Of a DNA stretch of 64,000 nucleotides, positions 1 to 9,063 are shown piece after piece. The first letter of the stretch is position 1, and every line of letters begins with the position of its first letter. Origin of the DNA: Methylophaga nitratireducenticrescens (GTDB lineage: Bacteria > Pseudomonadota > Gammaproteobacteria > Nitrosococcales > Methylophagaceae); NCBI RefSeq assembly GCF_000260985.4, contig NC_017857.3, forward strand, positions 1,922,001 through 1,986,000, given 5' to 3'. Position numbers and translations under genes: made by a program. The notes under the pieces were generated by a model that saw only the letters and a list, made by a program, of their open reading frames with translations, did no database searches and was not told the origin of the DNA.

Positions 1-452
1 TGATGATGCAAACATCGGTTGATTACACCATTTTCTTTCGCGAACTCTCTTTAGTACCTGACGATATCGGGCCACTCAAAAAAAGCTTTTACCAGAACCC
101 GACCTATAATCTAGACCTCGAACGGATAAATAATCACTGGGCAGAATGGCTCACAAAATGGAAAGCGCTTATCGTTAAGGCCAACACGACAGATACTCAT
201 CCGTTTTCTCATGACGAGCTCTCCAGCAATATGAAACTGGTCAATCCAAAATACAGTTTGCGTGAGTGGTTAGTTGTGCCTGCTTATCAGCAAGCGAAAG
301 AGGGGAACTACTCACTAATTCGAAAGCTGCAAGAAGTCATGACAAATCCATACGACGAGCAATCGAAAGAGGTAGAGGAGAAGTTTTACAGGCTCAAGCC
401 ACCAGCGTTTTTTGAGGTTGGCGGGCTATCGTATTACAGCTGCTCGTCCTGA
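1..452 (+). CDS. selO: Protein adenylyltransferase SelO, C-terminal part (5' end outside window)
   Basis: The open frame runs in from the left edge, so only about the last 150 residues are visible. SelO (YdiU/UPF0061) is a pseudokinase-fold enzyme that transfers AMP from ATP to Ser/Thr/Tyr of target proteins and is linked to redox stress. The visible part carries the family's C-terminal signatures: an [10 protein letters not shown] stretch, a short EVM..PYDEQ block, and the terminal Cys-Ser-Ser, which replaces the selenocysteine-containing end of the animal proteins. The kinase-like ATP-binding core lies upstream of the window and cannot be checked. The first ATG at base 3 is almost certainly internal. 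Confidence 0.85.
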   Translation, partial: MMQTSVDYTIFFRELSLVPDDIGPLKKSFYQNPTYNLDLERINNHWAEWLTKWKALIVKANTTDTHPFSHDELSSNMKLVNPKYSLREWLVVPAYQQAKEGNYSLIRKLQEVMTNPYDEQSKEVEEKFYRLKPPAFFEVGGLSYYSCSS

Positions 453-1093
453 TTTTATGAAAAATCCTCAAGGGAATAGCTACTGGCACGATCTGTAAAA
501 GGGTCAATACATCTATGGTGCAGAAGGGCGAAAATTCGAAGCGAAAAGGGCTTTAGTACTGCTTTGCTTCAGGTTAATGCGCCGGTAAAAATGATGTGAC
601 TAATATGATTTTCCTTAAATAACTTGGGTATGGAAATGCAAAGATTATTACGGAAAATATTCATCAAAGGTGTAAGAGAACGTTCAGCAGTGAAGGTAGG
701 ATTGTCTCAGCACTTTTACAAAATCATCATTATGGTTTTGTGTTTGCTCGCATTTCAGATCGAGATAATTGCTCGGTTTTCGTTGAACTTGTTACCAACG
801 AGTGGTGACATTTTCTTTTTATTTGGCATCGTAGTGATAGGAATCATCATGTATATCGATTTTCAGATGATTAAATCCAGGATGGAAATGCACATGACTT
901 TAAGGCAAGTTCTGCGTTATAGAAGAAGATGCGCATAAGTTTAATTGCAACTCGTTCCCATGCTCATGCGTGGATAGGCAAAGACAGAACTAGAAGGTGT
1001 CAGTTTAAAAAGGGTTTGTTCAGATACGACGATATAGTCTGAAACATTTCCTAAATACACAACAGCTAAAATCGTAATTACCAAACCCCAGAT
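453..1093. other. Gene-poor stretch after selO
   Basis: About 640 bases with no recognisable conserved gene. From about 468 a plus-strand frame starts with ATG and reads through SYWHDL, then a stop, then KGQYIYGAEGRKF. This could be a decayed gene, but I cannot name it. The only longer open frame is the weak membrane ORF at 624-938, listed separately. From 939 to 1093 I see nothing beyond the approach to the tRNA terminator. Confidence 0.4.
624..938 (+). CDS. Possible small membrane protein, unrecognised
   Basis: A 104-codon frame starting at TTG (624), or at ATG 630. The product has a basic N-terminus (RLLRKIFIKGVRER), two hydrophobic segments at about residues 33-51 and 62-79, and a basic C-terminus (LRYRRRCA). 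It would be a two-pass inner-membrane protein. I recognise no family and see no convincing Shine-Dalgarno. The flanks look non-coding or decayed, so it may be spurious or a remnant. It is listed because no conserved gene covers the same DNA. Confidence 0.3.
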   Translation: MGMEMQRLLRKIFIKGVRERSAVKVGLSQHFYKIIIMVLCLLAFQIEIIARFSLNLLPTSGDIFFLFGIVVIGIIMYIDFQMIKSRMEMHMTLRQVLRYRRRCA

Positions 1094-1094
1094 A

Positions 1095-1118
1095 CAAAAA
1101 AACGGACCGAAGTCCGTT
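1095..1118 (-). terminator. Rho-independent terminator of tRNA-Ser
   Basis: Read on the minus strand: a 7-bp stem AACGGAC/GTCCGTT closed by a TTCG tetraloop and followed by a run of T. It starts 9 bases beyond the tRNA CCA end, so it terminates the tRNA transcript. Confidence 0.85.
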
Positions 1119-1126
1119 AGTTTGTT

Positions 1127-1217
1127 TGGCGGAGGGACAGGGATTCGAACCCTGGGTAGGCTATAAACCCACGCCGGTTTTCAAGACCGGTGCATTCAAC
1201 CGCTCTGCCATCCCTCC
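1127..1217 (-). tRNA. tRNA-Ser (anticodon UGA)
   Basis: The minus strand folds as a class II tRNA with a long variable arm. The acceptor stem is GGAGGGA paired with TCCCTCC, followed by discriminator G and an encoded CCA (1127-1129). The anticodon loop is CTTGAAA between CGGT/ACCG stems, giving anticodon TGA, which reads UCA/UCG serine codons. The T arm contains GGTTCGAATCC. The 91-nt length including CCA is typical of tRNA-Ser. A promoter lies immediately upstream and an intrinsic terminator immediately downstream, so it is a monocistronic unit. Confidence 0.97.
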
Positions 1218-1227
1218 AAGACGCGGC

Positions 1228-1256
1228 ATATTACTAGGAATGACTTGTTCTGACAA
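1228..1256 (-). promoter_or_regulatory. Sigma70 promoter of tRNA-Ser
   Basis: Minus strand: -35 TTGTCA (1251-1256), a 17-bp spacer, and -10 TAATAT (1228-1233). A GC-rich GCCGCG follows, like the discriminators of stringently controlled stable-RNA promoters. Transcription would begin a few bases before the tRNA 5' end at 1217. Confidence 0.65.
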
Positions 1257-1371
1257 CAGTGAAAGCAAAATTTATATTGCTATTGCCATTTAGAACTTAT
1301 CCGGTAGGATGATGTCCATTGGATGAACTACCTATCATCAATACTTTACTGAGTAATGGAGAAATAAACTG

Positions 1372-2043
1372 ATGAACTACGATACACAATCAACAGTTGT
1401 ACGTTCGCGCGAGTCTGCGCTGCAAACCAACAAGTTATTGCGTAACACCTATGTACTCCTGGCAATGACGCTGGGTTTTAGTGCGCTGACTGCTGGGATA
1501 TCAATGGCCTTAAACCTGCCACATCCAGGCATTATCATTACACTAATTGGTTACTTCGGCTTGTTGTTCCTGACAGCTAAATTGCGCAACAGCGTTTGGG
1601 GTATTGCCTCAGTATTCGCGCTGACGGGTTTTATGGGGCTGACACTGGGACCAATCGTTAATGCTTATCTGGGATTGCCCAATGGCCCACAGATTGTTAT
1701 GCAGGCTCTGGGCGCAACAGGGATTGTCTTTTTAGGCTTATCTGCTTACGCGATTAAATCTGAAAAAGACTTCAGCTTTATGGGTGGTTTCCTGTTTGTC
1801 GGTATCCTGGTGGCTTTCCTGGCGGGTCTGGCAGCGTTCTTCTTTAATATGCCAGGTTTGTCTCTGGCCGTATCTGCAATGTTTGTGCTATTGATGTCTG
1901 GTTTGATTCTTTATGAAACCAGCAACATCATTCATGGTGGTGAAACGAACTACATCATGGCAACCATCACGTTGTATGTCAGTATTTACAATCTGTTCAC
2001 CAGCCTTCTGCATTTAATTGGTGCATTCTCAGGTGACGATTGA
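1372..2043 (+). CDS. yccA: Bax inhibitor-1 family membrane protein, YccA-like FtsH modulator
   Basis: A 223-residue polytopic inner-membrane protein of the BI-1/YccA family. In E. coli, YccA associates with the FtsH/HflKC protease complex and slows degradation of membrane substrates. The first ~25 residues are polar and cytoplasmic. About seven hydrophobic helices follow (roughly 27-46, 51-68, 74-95, 104-126, 135-157, 160-180 and 190-215). Family features include the GLILYETSNIIHGGETNYI stretch near residues 177-195 and the YVSIYNLFTSLL segment in the last helix. GGAG lies just before the ATG. The gene is monocistronic, followed by an intrinsic terminator. The sub-family assignment rests on overall similarity to YccA. 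Confidence 0.88.
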   Translation: MNYDTQSTVVRSRESALQTNKLLRNTYVLLAMTLGFSALTAGISMALNLPHPGIIITLIGYFGLLFLTAKLRNSVWGIASVFALTGFMGLTLGPIVNAYLGLPNGPQIVMQALGATGIVFLGLSAYAIKSEKDFSFMGGFLFVGILVAFLAGLAAFFFNMPGLSLAVSAMFVLLMSGLILYETSNIIHGGETNYIMATITLYVSIYNLFTSLLHLIGAFSGDD

Positions 2044-2070
2044 TTTGACCTTCAGTTAATTTGACCCATG

Positions 2071-2096
2071 CAAGCCCCTGCAAAGGGGCTTGTTTG
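2071..2096 (+). terminator. Intrinsic terminator downstream of yccA
   Basis: Perfect stem CAAGCCCC/GGGGCTTG around a short TGCAAA loop, followed by TTTGT. It starts 28 bases after the yccA stop. Confidence 0.8.
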
Positions 2097-2321
2097 TATC
2101 TGGAGTAATCGAATAAAAAATCTGCGGTATGTAGCCAGAACATTACGCATTATAATTAGTCTGTTTATATAGTGATTACTTCGTTATACCTGGGTTCGCA
2201 GGCATTGTTTTGTAATGGCCAGGCAGTCAATGTGAAGGTTTATGCGTACTAGGCTTTTCTACTACAGGTAATTCATACGATTTTTCTCATAATAGGGCGT
2301 AGTTAGCGCATAATAGATATC

Positions 2322-3329
2322 ATGAAACAGACACTCTCACAATTAATCGATAATTTCGGGCGACACGTCACCTATATACGCATGTCGATCACTGATCGTT
2401 GTGATTTCCGTTGCGTGTATTGCATGGATGAAGAAATGACTTTCATGCCACGCGAACAGTTGCTTACGCTGGAAGAGATTGCCTTTCTGGTAAGAGCCTT
2501 TTGTGAATTAGGCGTGGAAAAAGTCCGTATCACCGGTGGCGAACCGTTAGTGCGTCGCAACGTCGATTGGTTGATAGAGCAAATTGGCGCGTTAAAGCAC
2601 ACCACATCGCTTAAAGAACTGAACTTAACCACCAACGGCTCCCAGTTACCCAAGTACGCTGAAAAGCTGGCTGCAGCCGGTATGGATCGCATTAACATCA
2701 GTCTGGACTCCTTGAATAGTAATCGTTTTCGTGAATTAACCCGAACTGGTGATTTAAAGCAGGTTTTGGCTGGAATAGCCGCAGCCAAACAGGCTGGTTT
2801 TGAGCGTATAAAACTTAATACAGTGATTATGAAAGGTCGAAACGAGGATGAGATTGTCGATCTGGCTCAGTTTGCCATTGATAACGATCTGGATATTTCC
2901 TATATCGAAGAAATGCCCTTAGGGCAGGTAACCCACAATCGCGATGAGAGCTTTTGTAGCAGTGATGAAGTATTGGATACATTACAAAAGCATTTTGACT
3001 TGCAAAGTTCTATTGCTAATACCGGCGGACCTTCTCGTTATTTCAAAGTCGCTGGCACTAACAGCAAAATAGGTTTTATTTCCCCGCATAGCCATAATTT
3101 CTGTGAAAGCTGTAATCGTGTTCGAGTAACGACTGAAGGCCGTTTACTATTGTGCTTAGGTCAAGAACATTCAATGGACCTGCGTGAAGTCATTCGTCGC
3201 TACCCAGGCGATGCCGACAAACTGAAACAAGCTATTATCCAGTCGATGGCCATCAAACCTAAAGGCCATGATTTTAACATCAAGGCCGAACCAATTCTCT
3301 TCAGGCATATGAGCGTGACCGGTGGCTAG
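2322..3329 (+). CDS. moaA: GTP 3',8-cyclase MoaA (molybdenum cofactor biosynthesis)
   Basis: Radical-SAM enzyme that, with MoaC, converts GTP to cyclic pyranopterin monophosphate, the first step of molybdenum cofactor synthesis. The N-terminal SAM [4Fe-4S] motif is C27-DFR-C31-VY-C34. The ITGGEPLVRR motif follows near residue 68. The second, substrate-binding cluster motif is C261-ES-C264 with C278 thirteen residues further on. The protein ends in Gly-Gly, as MoaA should for the step after H-atom abstraction. At 335 residues it has normal length. No strong Shine-Dalgarno precedes ATG 2322. The stop codon overlaps the start of fdhD, so cofactor synthesis and formate dehydrogenase maturation are probably co-translated. 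No other moa gene is visible here. Confidence 0.95.
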   Translation: MKQTLSQLIDNFGRHVTYIRMSITDRCDFRCVYCMDEEMTFMPREQLLTLEEIAFLVRAFCELGVEKVRITGGEPLVRRNVDWLIEQIGALKHTTSLKELNLTTNGSQLPKYAEKLAAAGMDRINISLDSLNSNRFRELTRTGDLKQVLAGIAAAKQAGFERIKLNTVIMKGRNEDEIVDLAQFAIDNDLDISYIEEMPLGQVTHNRDESFCSSDEVLDTLQKHFDLQSSIANTGGPSRYFKVAGTNSKIGFISPHSHNFCESCNRVRVTTEGRLLLCLGQEHSMDLREVIRRYPGDADKLKQAIIQSMAIKPKGHDFNIKAEPILFRHMSVTGG

Positions 3330-4161
3330 ATATTTACCTGAAATGACCAATAATGGGATTAATCGTTTGCAAACCACTATTGTTTCAGACGAGTTTGGTG
3401 AACACCGCGAGGTATCATTAACTGGTGAACGGCCGTTGACCATTTACCTGGATAACCGTGAGATTGTGACGCTGATGACGCTTGGTGCTCAGCCAGAGTT
3501 ACTGACACTAGGTTATTTACGTAACCAAAGTCTGGTGGATGAATTAACCCATATCAAATCTATTCAGGTAGATTGGGATGTTGAGGCTGTTGCTGTCACC
3601 ACGCATCAACAAAAAAATAATCTTGATTCACTTATGTCCAGACGCATTTCCACCAGCGGTTGTGGACAGGGCACTATGTTTGCTCATGTGATGGATTCGT
3701 TGTCTGAGTTGAAACTGCAATGCCCCGTTTTCAACGCACAATTTATTTATGACGTTTTACATGCTTTGAACGAATATAACGAAATTTATAAACAGGCTGG
3801 GGCAGTGCACGGCTGTGCTTTGTGTCAACAAAATAAAGTGTTATGTTTTGTTGAAGATGTAGGCAGGCATAATGCGGTTGATGCCATTTCAGGTTGGATG
3901 TGGCTGAATGAAATTAAAGGTAACGATAAAGTGTTTTATACCACTGGTCGTCTGACGTCAGAAATGGTTATTAAAGTCGCCCAAATGCAGGTACCTTTAC
4001 TTTTATCTCGCAGTGGGGTGACGGAAATGGGATTGAGCATTGCACAGGATATTGGAATTGGTATGATCGCTCGGGCGAAAGGTAAACATTTTCTGGTTTA
4101 TACTGGTCAAGAGCAATTTGAAACCAATACTTCATTATTAGGTGCTTCCGCTGGAAAATAA
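3322..4161 (+). CDS. fdhD: Formate dehydrogenase accessory sulfurtransferase FdhD
   Basis: FdhD passes sulfur from IscS to the Mo-bis-MGD cofactor, which makes formate dehydrogenase active. Family features: a GCGQGT loop at about residues 113-118, the VHGCALC segment at 162-168, the EDVGRHNAVDAISG block at about 178-191, and the FYTTGRLTSEMV and PLLLSRSG blocks after it. The loop has one Cys (C114) instead of the two-Cys CGVC loop described for E. coli FdhD. The GTG at 3322 overlaps the moaA stop by 8 bp. An ATG at 3343 is an alternative start and would cost 7 residues. The pairing with moaA fits a role in formate oxidation; no formate dehydrogenase structural gene is in the window. Confidence 0.9.
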   Translation: MARYLPEMTNNGINRLQTTIVSDEFGEHREVSLTGERPLTIYLDNREIVTLMTLGAQPELLTLGYLRNQSLVDELTHIKSIQVDWDVEAVAVTTHQQKNNLDSLMSRRISTSGCGQGTMFAHVMDSLSELKLQCPVFNAQFIYDVLHALNEYNEIYKQAGAVHGCALCQQNKVLCFVEDVGRHNAVDAISGWMWLNEIKGNDKVFYTTGRLTSEMVIKVAQMQVPLLLSRSGVTEMGLSIAQDIGIGMIARAKGKHFLVYTGQEQFETNTSLLGASAGK

Positions 4162-4191
4162 TCATCAAACAACAAACTAACGTTTACCCAC

Positions 4192-4205
4192 CGGGCAGAG
4201 GCCCG
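4192..4205 (+). terminator. Weak hairpin after fdhD
   Basis: A perfect 5-bp stem CGGGC/GCCCG around AGAG, 30 bases after the fdhD stop. No real T tract follows, so terminator function is doubtful. Confidence 0.25.
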
Positions 4206-4368
4206 TATTTGAACCCGGATAGCCAGTTACAAACGACAAGTTAGAGTGTGATTTTTGATGGCGATAATGGCAGTGATACCCTGAGGTTTTTTATTAACAG
4301 CACTTATCGGGTGTTCTCGTTGGTTATGATATTGTTGTTATTTTTTATCAATACGTTTCTTGTTATTT

Positions 4369-4779
4369 CTAATGTTGTTTCTCGATTAGTTTCGCCTTAT
4401 CCCACAGTGCGTCAAGCTCATCTAATGAAGCCGCTTGCAATGATTTTCCCTGTTGGTTTATCTGCGTTTCAATAAATTGAAAACGGCGGAGAAACTTTTG
4501 ATTACATTGCTGGATGGCTTGTTCAGGATCGACGTCTAAGTGTCTGGCAAGATTGGTAATGGCAAATAACAAATCGCCGATTTCTTCCTGTAATTTCATT
4601 GGATCAGCTTCATCCAATTCAGCAGCAACCTCATCCAGTTCTTCATGAATTTTGGCAATTACCCCATCAATATTCGGCCAGTCAAATCCAATACTGGCAG
4701 CTGTTTTTTGCAATTCAACAGCATAGTGAAGAGATAAAAGCTGTTTATTTGCAGCATTAAGCAAGGAAGATTTAGCCAT
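4369..4779 (-). CDS. mazG: Single-domain MazG-like NTP pyrophosphohydrolase
   Basis: An all-alpha NTP pyrophosphatase domain that hydrolyses (d)NTPs to NMP and PPi. The metal-binding signature is visible: E46-E47-xx-E50 in HEELDE, and E65-E66-IG-D69 followed by LLFAITNLARHL. At 136 residues it is about half of E. coli MazG (~263 aa, two tandem domains) and resembles the catalytic C-terminal half; the N-terminal repeat is absent. The ATG overlaps the hslR stop codon by one base (TAATG), so the start is secure and translation is probably coupled to hslR. It is the last gene of the acs-hslR-mazG run and faces fdhD. Confidence 0.85.
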   Translation of the reverse strand: MAKSSLLNAANKQLLSLHYAVELQKTAASIGFDWPNIDGVIAKIHEELDEVAAELDEADPMKLQEEIGDLLFAITNLARHLDVDPEQAIQQCNQKFLRRFQFIETQINQQGKSLQAASLDELDALWDKAKLIEKQH

Positions 4780-5183
4780 TAGTCGCCACGGGTAAATTTA
4801 ATAATATGCCGACGATCGCGTTTACTTGGCCGACCTTTTTGATCACGAAAACCTAATGGTTCGTTTTTGATTTGTTCGCGTAATAATTCGCGCTTTTCAC
4901 GGCTTTCCGGTGTTTCCTGATATAGCAACTGGGCTTCGCTGGCCGGACGGCGTTGTTTTTTCAAAGCTAAAACATCAATAACATATTCATAAGGTGGTTG
5001 TGAAATGGTTAATTGATCACCAGGACGGATTGTTCGGCTGGGTTTGGCGCGTTGACCATTTGCATGCACTTTTCCACCATTAATGGCTTCAACAGCCAGG
5101 CTGCGGGTTTTATAAAACCGCGCAGCCCAAAGCCATTTATCCAGCCGCTGATTTTCCTGGCTTTCGATTTCGGCTTTCGCCAT
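4779..5183 (-). CDS. hslR: Ribosome-associated heat shock protein Hsp15 (HslR)
   Basis: Hsp15 binds stalled 50S subunits carrying nascent chains after heat shock and helps recycle them. An S4 RNA-binding domain spans roughly residues 10-70, with RLDKWLWAARFYKTRSLA, GGKVHANGQRAKPSR and a GDQLTI strand. A basic, charged C-terminal tail follows, ending near RDRRHIIKF. At about 134 residues it has normal length. The ATG at 5183 shares one base with the acs stop codon (TGATG). A TTG one codon upstream is also possible. It sits between acs and mazG with one-base overlaps at both ends, so the three genes form one translation-coupled unit. Confidence 0.92.
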   Translation of the reverse strand: MAKAEIESQENQRLDKWLWAARFYKTRSLAVEAINGGKVHANGQRAKPSRTIRPGDQLTISQPPYEYVIDVLALKKQRRPASEAQLLYQETPESREKRELLREQIKNEPLGFRDQKGRPSKRDRRHIIKFTRGD

Positions 5184-7144
5184 CAAGCCTTACCTTGCAA
5201 CTGCAATAAAATGCCTTCGTTTTCCAGCGTTGAAGTGTCTTGGGTGATCTCTTCACCCTTGGCAATGGCTCGTAGTAAACGACGCATTATTTTACCGCTG
5301 CGGGTTTTGGGGAGATTATCGGAATAACGAATTTCATCTGGTTTGGCGATAGGTCCGATTTGTTCGGCTACCCATGCTCTTAATTCATTAGTCATGTCTT
5401 CATCAACGCCGCCTTCAGGACGTTCGCCTTTTAAAACGACATAAGCAAATACCGACTCACCTTTAACTTCATGCGGTTTACCGACTACTGCAGCCTCAGC
5501 AACAGATTCATGAGCAACTAATGCCGATTCAATTTCCATGGTACCAAGACGGTGACCTGAAACATTTAGCACATCATCAATACGCCCCATGATCCAGAAG
5601 TATCCTTCCTCATCAATACGAGCACTGTCACCCGCCAAATAGTATTTGCCATCGAAATAGGGCCAATAAGTATCTTTATAACGTTGATCATCTCCCCAGA
5701 TAGTTTGAATCATGGCCGGCCAGGGTTTGCGAATCACCAGAAAACCGCCTTGATTGGGACCAAGCGCTTCTCCTTGTTCATTGACCACTGCCGCATCAAT
5801 ACCGGGCAGGGCACGAGTGCATGAACCTGGTTTGGTGACTGTAACGGCGGGAACTGGCGCAATCATATGAGCTCCAGTTTCTGTCTGCCACCAGGTATCT
5901 ACAATCGGACAACGTTCCTGACCAATAACCCTGTGATACCACATCCAGGCTTCTGGATTGATTGGCTCACCGACTGTGCCCAATAAACGCAGATGGGAGA
6001 GATCATAGCGCTGTGGAATTTCATCGCCTGCTTTCATCAAGGCACGAATCGCTGTTGGAGCGGTATAGAAAATAGTGACATGATGACGTGCACAGACATC
6101 CCAAAAACGTCCAGCATCCGGCACAGTTGGCACACCTTCATAAATGATCATTGTCGCGCCGACCGCCAAAGGCCCATAAGCAACATAAGTATGACCGGTA
6201 ACCCAGCCAACATCTGCAGTACACCAGAAAACATCCTTTTCCTGAATATCAAACACCCAGCGCATGGTGTTAATGGCATTCAAAAGGTAACCGGCTGATG
6301 AATGTTGAATACCTTTTGGTTTACCAGTCGAGCCAGATGTGTAGAGTAAAAAGAGCGGATCCGAAGCATTCATTGGTTCGGGTTCACATTCTGCTGATTG
6401 CTCCTGTTCAGCATCATGCCACCAGATATCCCGGCCATCCTGCATGTTTATATCATTATTACAACGTTGAAAAACGATAACGGTTTCAACACTCTTGCAG
6501 CCTTTGCTCAATGCCTGATCAGCAGTATTTTTTAGCGGAATAATTTTGCCACCACGATGTCCGCCATCGGCTGTAATGACCAGTTTAGCCTGTGTATCTT
6601 CAACGCGGTCTTTCAATGCTTCAGCTGAAAAACCACCAAAGACCACTGAATGGATAGCACCAATTCGCGCACATGCCTGCATTGCGACTACGGCTTCAGT
6701 AACCATCGGCATATAAATAATGACGCGATCACCTTTTTTAATACCTTGTTTTTTTAACGCATTAGCAAACACGCAGACTTTCTCGTAAAGCACTTGATAA
6801 GTAATGTGTTGGATATCGCCGGGTTCACCTTCAAAAATAATGGCAGTCTTGTTTGCGTTATCTTTTAATTGTCTATCAAGGCAGTTATATGAAACATTCA
6901 ATTCACCGTCAGCAAACCATTTATAAAAAGGGGCATTGCTGTCATCCAATGTTTTACTGAAAGGCTTAATCCAATCGAGTTCCTGTTTCGCCAAATCACC
7001 CCAAAATGCCTCATAATCCTCTGATGCTTTAACATAAAGTGCATCAAGCTTTTTATGATTTAACGCAGAATTTTTACAAAAGCTTTCACTCGGAGGGAAA
7101 TGCCGATTTTCATGAAGAGTTGATTCAATATTATTCTGAGCCAT
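5183..7144 (-). CDS. acs: Acetyl-CoA synthetase (AMP-forming)
   Basis: Activates acetate with ATP and CoA to acetyl-CoA, AMP and PPi. The 653-residue length is that of full Acs. The P-loop-like AMP-binding motif [11 protein letters not shown] lies at 268-278. [10 protein letters not shown] and the adenylate-binding region follow. The C-terminal [15 protein letters not shown] contains K618, the lysine that protein acetyltransferases modify to switch Acs off. An AGGT-type Shine-Dalgarno precedes the ATG. In this context Acs may work with the upstream aldehyde dehydrogenase to carry C2 carbon (ethanol, acetaldehyde, acetate) into acetyl-CoA, although a terminator separates the two genes. Confidence 0.97.
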   Translation of the reverse strand: MAQNNIESTLHENRHFPPSESFCKNSALNHKKLDALYVKASEDYEAFWGDLAKQELDWIKPFSKTLDDSNAPFYKWFADGELNVSYNCLDRQLKDNANKTAIIFEGEPGDIQHITYQVLYEKVCVFANALKKQGIKKGDRVIIYMPMVTEAVVAMQACARIGAIHSVVFGGFSAEALKDRVEDTQAKLVITADGGHRGGKIIPLKNTADQALSKGCKSVETVIVFQRCNNDINMQDGRDIWWHDAEQEQSAECEPEPMNASDPLFLLYTSGSTGKPKGIQHSSAGYLLNAINTMRWVFDIQEKDVFWCTADVGWVTGHTYVAYGPLAVGATMIIYEGVPTVPDAGRFWDVCARHHVTIFYTAPTAIRALMKAGDEIPQRYDLSHLRLLGTVGEPINPEAWMWYHRVIGQERCPIVDTWWQTETGAHMIAPVPAVTVTKPGSCTRALPGIDAAVVNEQGEALGPNQGGFLVIRKPWPAMIQTIWGDDQRYKDTYWPYFDGKYYLAGDSARIDEEGYFWIMGRIDDVLNVSGHRLGTMEIESALVAHESVAEAAVVGKPHEVKGESVFAYVVLKGERPEGGVDEDMTNELRAWVAEQIGPIAKPDEIRYSDNLPKTRSGKIMRRLLRAIAKGEEITQDTSTLENEGILLQLQGKA

Positions 7145-7224
7145 AAATACCTAACCTTATAATTCTCTCTTTTTGTTTTTTGAGTATAGCCCGCCGCCAC
7201 AGTTAAAAGTAGTCAGCATACAAT

Positions 7225-7261
7225 AAAAAACTCTCCCGAAAGCAAAGCTTAGGGGAGAGTT
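7225..7261 (-). terminator. Intrinsic terminator downstream of the aldehyde dehydrogenase gene
   Basis: On the minus strand, AACTCTCCCC and GGGAGAGTT form a strong stem around a loop of about 14 bases, followed by TTTTTTATTG. It starts 20 bases past the aldehyde dehydrogenase stop and separates it from acs. Confidence 0.8.
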
Positions 7262-7280
7262 AGGTTGTTAGAACGGGGTT

Positions 7281-8801
7281 TTAGAAGAAACCGAGAGGAC
7301 TGGTGCTGTAACTGACCAATAGATTTTTGGTTTGTTGATAGTGTTCCAGAGCAATTTTATGGGTTTCACGACCCACACCGGATTTTTTATAACCACCAAA
7401 TGCAGCATGAGCAGGGTAATGATGGTAGCAGTTAGTCCAAACGCGACCGGCTTGAATAGCGCGGCCCATACGATAGGCCAGATTCATATCCCGGGTCCAT
7501 AAACCGGCGCCCAGACCAAATTCGGTGTCGTTGGCAATTTCCAGTGCTTCAGCTTCATCTTTAAAAGTGGTCACTGAGACGACAGGTCCAAAAATTTCTT
7601 CCTGGAAAATACGCATTTTGTTATGGCCTTTCATCAACGTTGGTTCGATATAAAAACCATTATTGAATTCAGGACCTAATTGTTCTACACCACCACCCAT
7701 TAGCAGTTGAGCGCCTTCCTGTTTACCAATTTCAACATAGCTGAGGATTTTGTCGAACTGCTCCTGTGATGCCTGTGCGCCAACTTGGGTTTCGGTATCA
7801 AGCGGGTTACCACGCTTGATCAGCTTGGCACGTTCCATGACCACAGCAATGAATTCGTCGTAGATGCTTTCCTGGATAACAGCACGGGAAGGACAGGTAC
7901 AAACTTCACCCTGGTTGAAAAACGCCAGTACCATGCCTTCAGCACATTTATTAATGTAATCCTGTTCTTGCTGCATGATGTCTTCAAAGAAAACGTTTGG
8001 TGATTTACCGCCCAGTTCTACTGTTGAAGGAATAATGTTTTCAGCTGCGTATTTCATGATCAACGAGCCAACAGGTGTTGAGCCAGTAAATGCAATTTTG
8101 GCAATACGTTTGCTAGTACCGAGCGCTTGACCAGCTTCGCGGCCAAAACCATTAACAATATTTAATGTTCCGGCAGGCAATATGTCTGCAATCAATTCTG
8201 CAAGAATCAGGATTGACACCGGTGTTTGTTCAGCCGGTTTCATAACAATGCAGTTGCCTGCAGCTAAAGCCGGCGCCAGTTTCCATGCTGCCATTAATAA
8301 TGGGAAGTTCCACGGAATGATTTGACCGACTACGCCTAGCGGTTCGTGGAAATGATAGGCCACAGTATTTTCATCAATTTCACCCATGGTGCCATCCTGT
8401 GCACGCAAGCAACCAGCGAAATAACGAAAATGATCAGCTGCTAAAGGAATATCGGCATTCAATGTTTCACGGACAGCTTTACCGTTATCCCATGTTTCAG
8501 CAACGGCCAGTTTTTCAAGATTCGCTTCAATACGATCTGCAATTTTTAACAGGATATTACTGCGATCCTGTACAGAGGTTTTACCCCATGCCTCACGTGC
8601 TGCATGTGCGGCATCCAGAGCCAATTCGATATCGGCTTCACCTGAGCGAGGTATTTCACAAATTACTTCGCCGGTTACTGGAGTGATGTTATTAAAGTAT
8701 TCGCCTTTAACAGGGGCAATCCACTCACCACCAATAAAATTTTCATAACGTGGTTTAAATGAGATCACTGACTCTGGTGTTCCTGGTTTTGCGTAAATCA
8801 T
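7281..8801 (-). CDS. NAD(P)+-dependent aldehyde dehydrogenase, ExaC/AldB type
   Basis: Oxidises an aliphatic aldehyde, most likely acetaldehyde, to the acid. Family core motifs are all present: [20 protein letters not shown] (about 163-182), FTGSTPVG (238-245), VELGGKSPN with general base E262, and the nucleophile C301 in [12 protein letters not shown]. The EVCTCPSR form is typical of ExaC/AldB acetaldehyde dehydrogenases. The length of 506 residues fits. A purine-rich AGAGAGAG precedes the ATG. The divergent neighbour is an AraC-family activator, with operator-like repeats between, so expression is probably substrate-induced. In a methylotroph the substrate could include other C1-C3 aldehydes; sequence alone does not decide this. 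Confidence 0.9.
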   Translation of the reverse strand: MIYAKPGTPESVISFKPRYENFIGGEWIAPVKGEYFNNITPVTGEVICEIPRSGEADIELALDAAHAAREAWGKTSVQDRSNILLKIADRIEANLEKLAVAETWDNGKAVRETLNADIPLAADHFRYFAGCLRAQDGTMGEIDENTVAYHFHEPLGVVGQIIPWNFPLLMAAWKLAPALAAGNCIVMKPAEQTPVSILILAELIADILPAGTLNIVNGFGREAGQALGTSKRIAKIAFTGSTPVGSLIMKYAAENIIPSTVELGGKSPNVFFEDIMQQEQDYINKCAEGMVLAFFNQGEVCTCPSRAVIQESIYDEFIAVVMERAKLIKRGNPLDTETQVGAQASQEQFDKILSYVEIGKQEGAQLLMGGGVEQLGPEFNNGFYIEPTLMKGHNKMRIFQEEIFGPVVSVTTFKDEAEALEIANDTEFGLGAGLWTRDMNLAYRMGRAIQAGRVWTNCYHHYPAHAAFGGYKKSGVGRETHKIALEHYQQTKNLLVSYSTSPLGFF

Positions 8802-8865
8802 AATTCTCTCTCTTGTTGTTGGGATGTTTTCAAATATCCAGCATAAGACCTATAGTAAATAAACT

Positions 8866-9020
8866 ACTTGACTCGTATTCTTAATTACTTGACTGTCAGT
8901 CCATAGATGACAAAAAAGTTAACACAATGTTCAATAATCTTGCTATCAATGTGTAAAAATCCCGGCAAGTGTGATGAATAAATATTACGGCAAAAAGTTC
9001 AATCACTTGACTAAAAGTCA
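8866..9020. promoter_or_regulatory. Three operator-like repeats (ACTTGACT-N3-AGTC) between aldehyde dehydrogenase and araC genes
   Basis: The octamer ACTTGACT occurs at 8866-8873, 8887-8894 and 9005-9012. The first two are exactly 21 bp apart, two helical turns. Each extends to GACT-N3-AGTC or a close variant: GACTCGTATTC, GACTGTCAGTC and GACTAAAAGTC. The paired copies lie 65-100 bp upstream of the dehydrogenase start. The third lies about 45 bp upstream of the regulator start. This fits tandem half-sites for the AraC-family protein encoded next door, with possible looping and autoregulation. Binding is inferred. Confidence 0.6.
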
Positions 9021-9063
9021 TTAACGGTCACACAATCAAACATTATTTATCAATGGTTATATT

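Noticed and set aside
2098-2321. Molybdenum-cofactor riboswitch upstream of moaA
   Set aside because: I could not find a convincing conserved core or pairing scheme in this gap.
4248-4475. 75-codon plus-strand frame between fdhD and mazG
   Set aside because: It runs antisense into the mazG 3' end, has low-complexity hydrophobic content and no family; judged a shadow.
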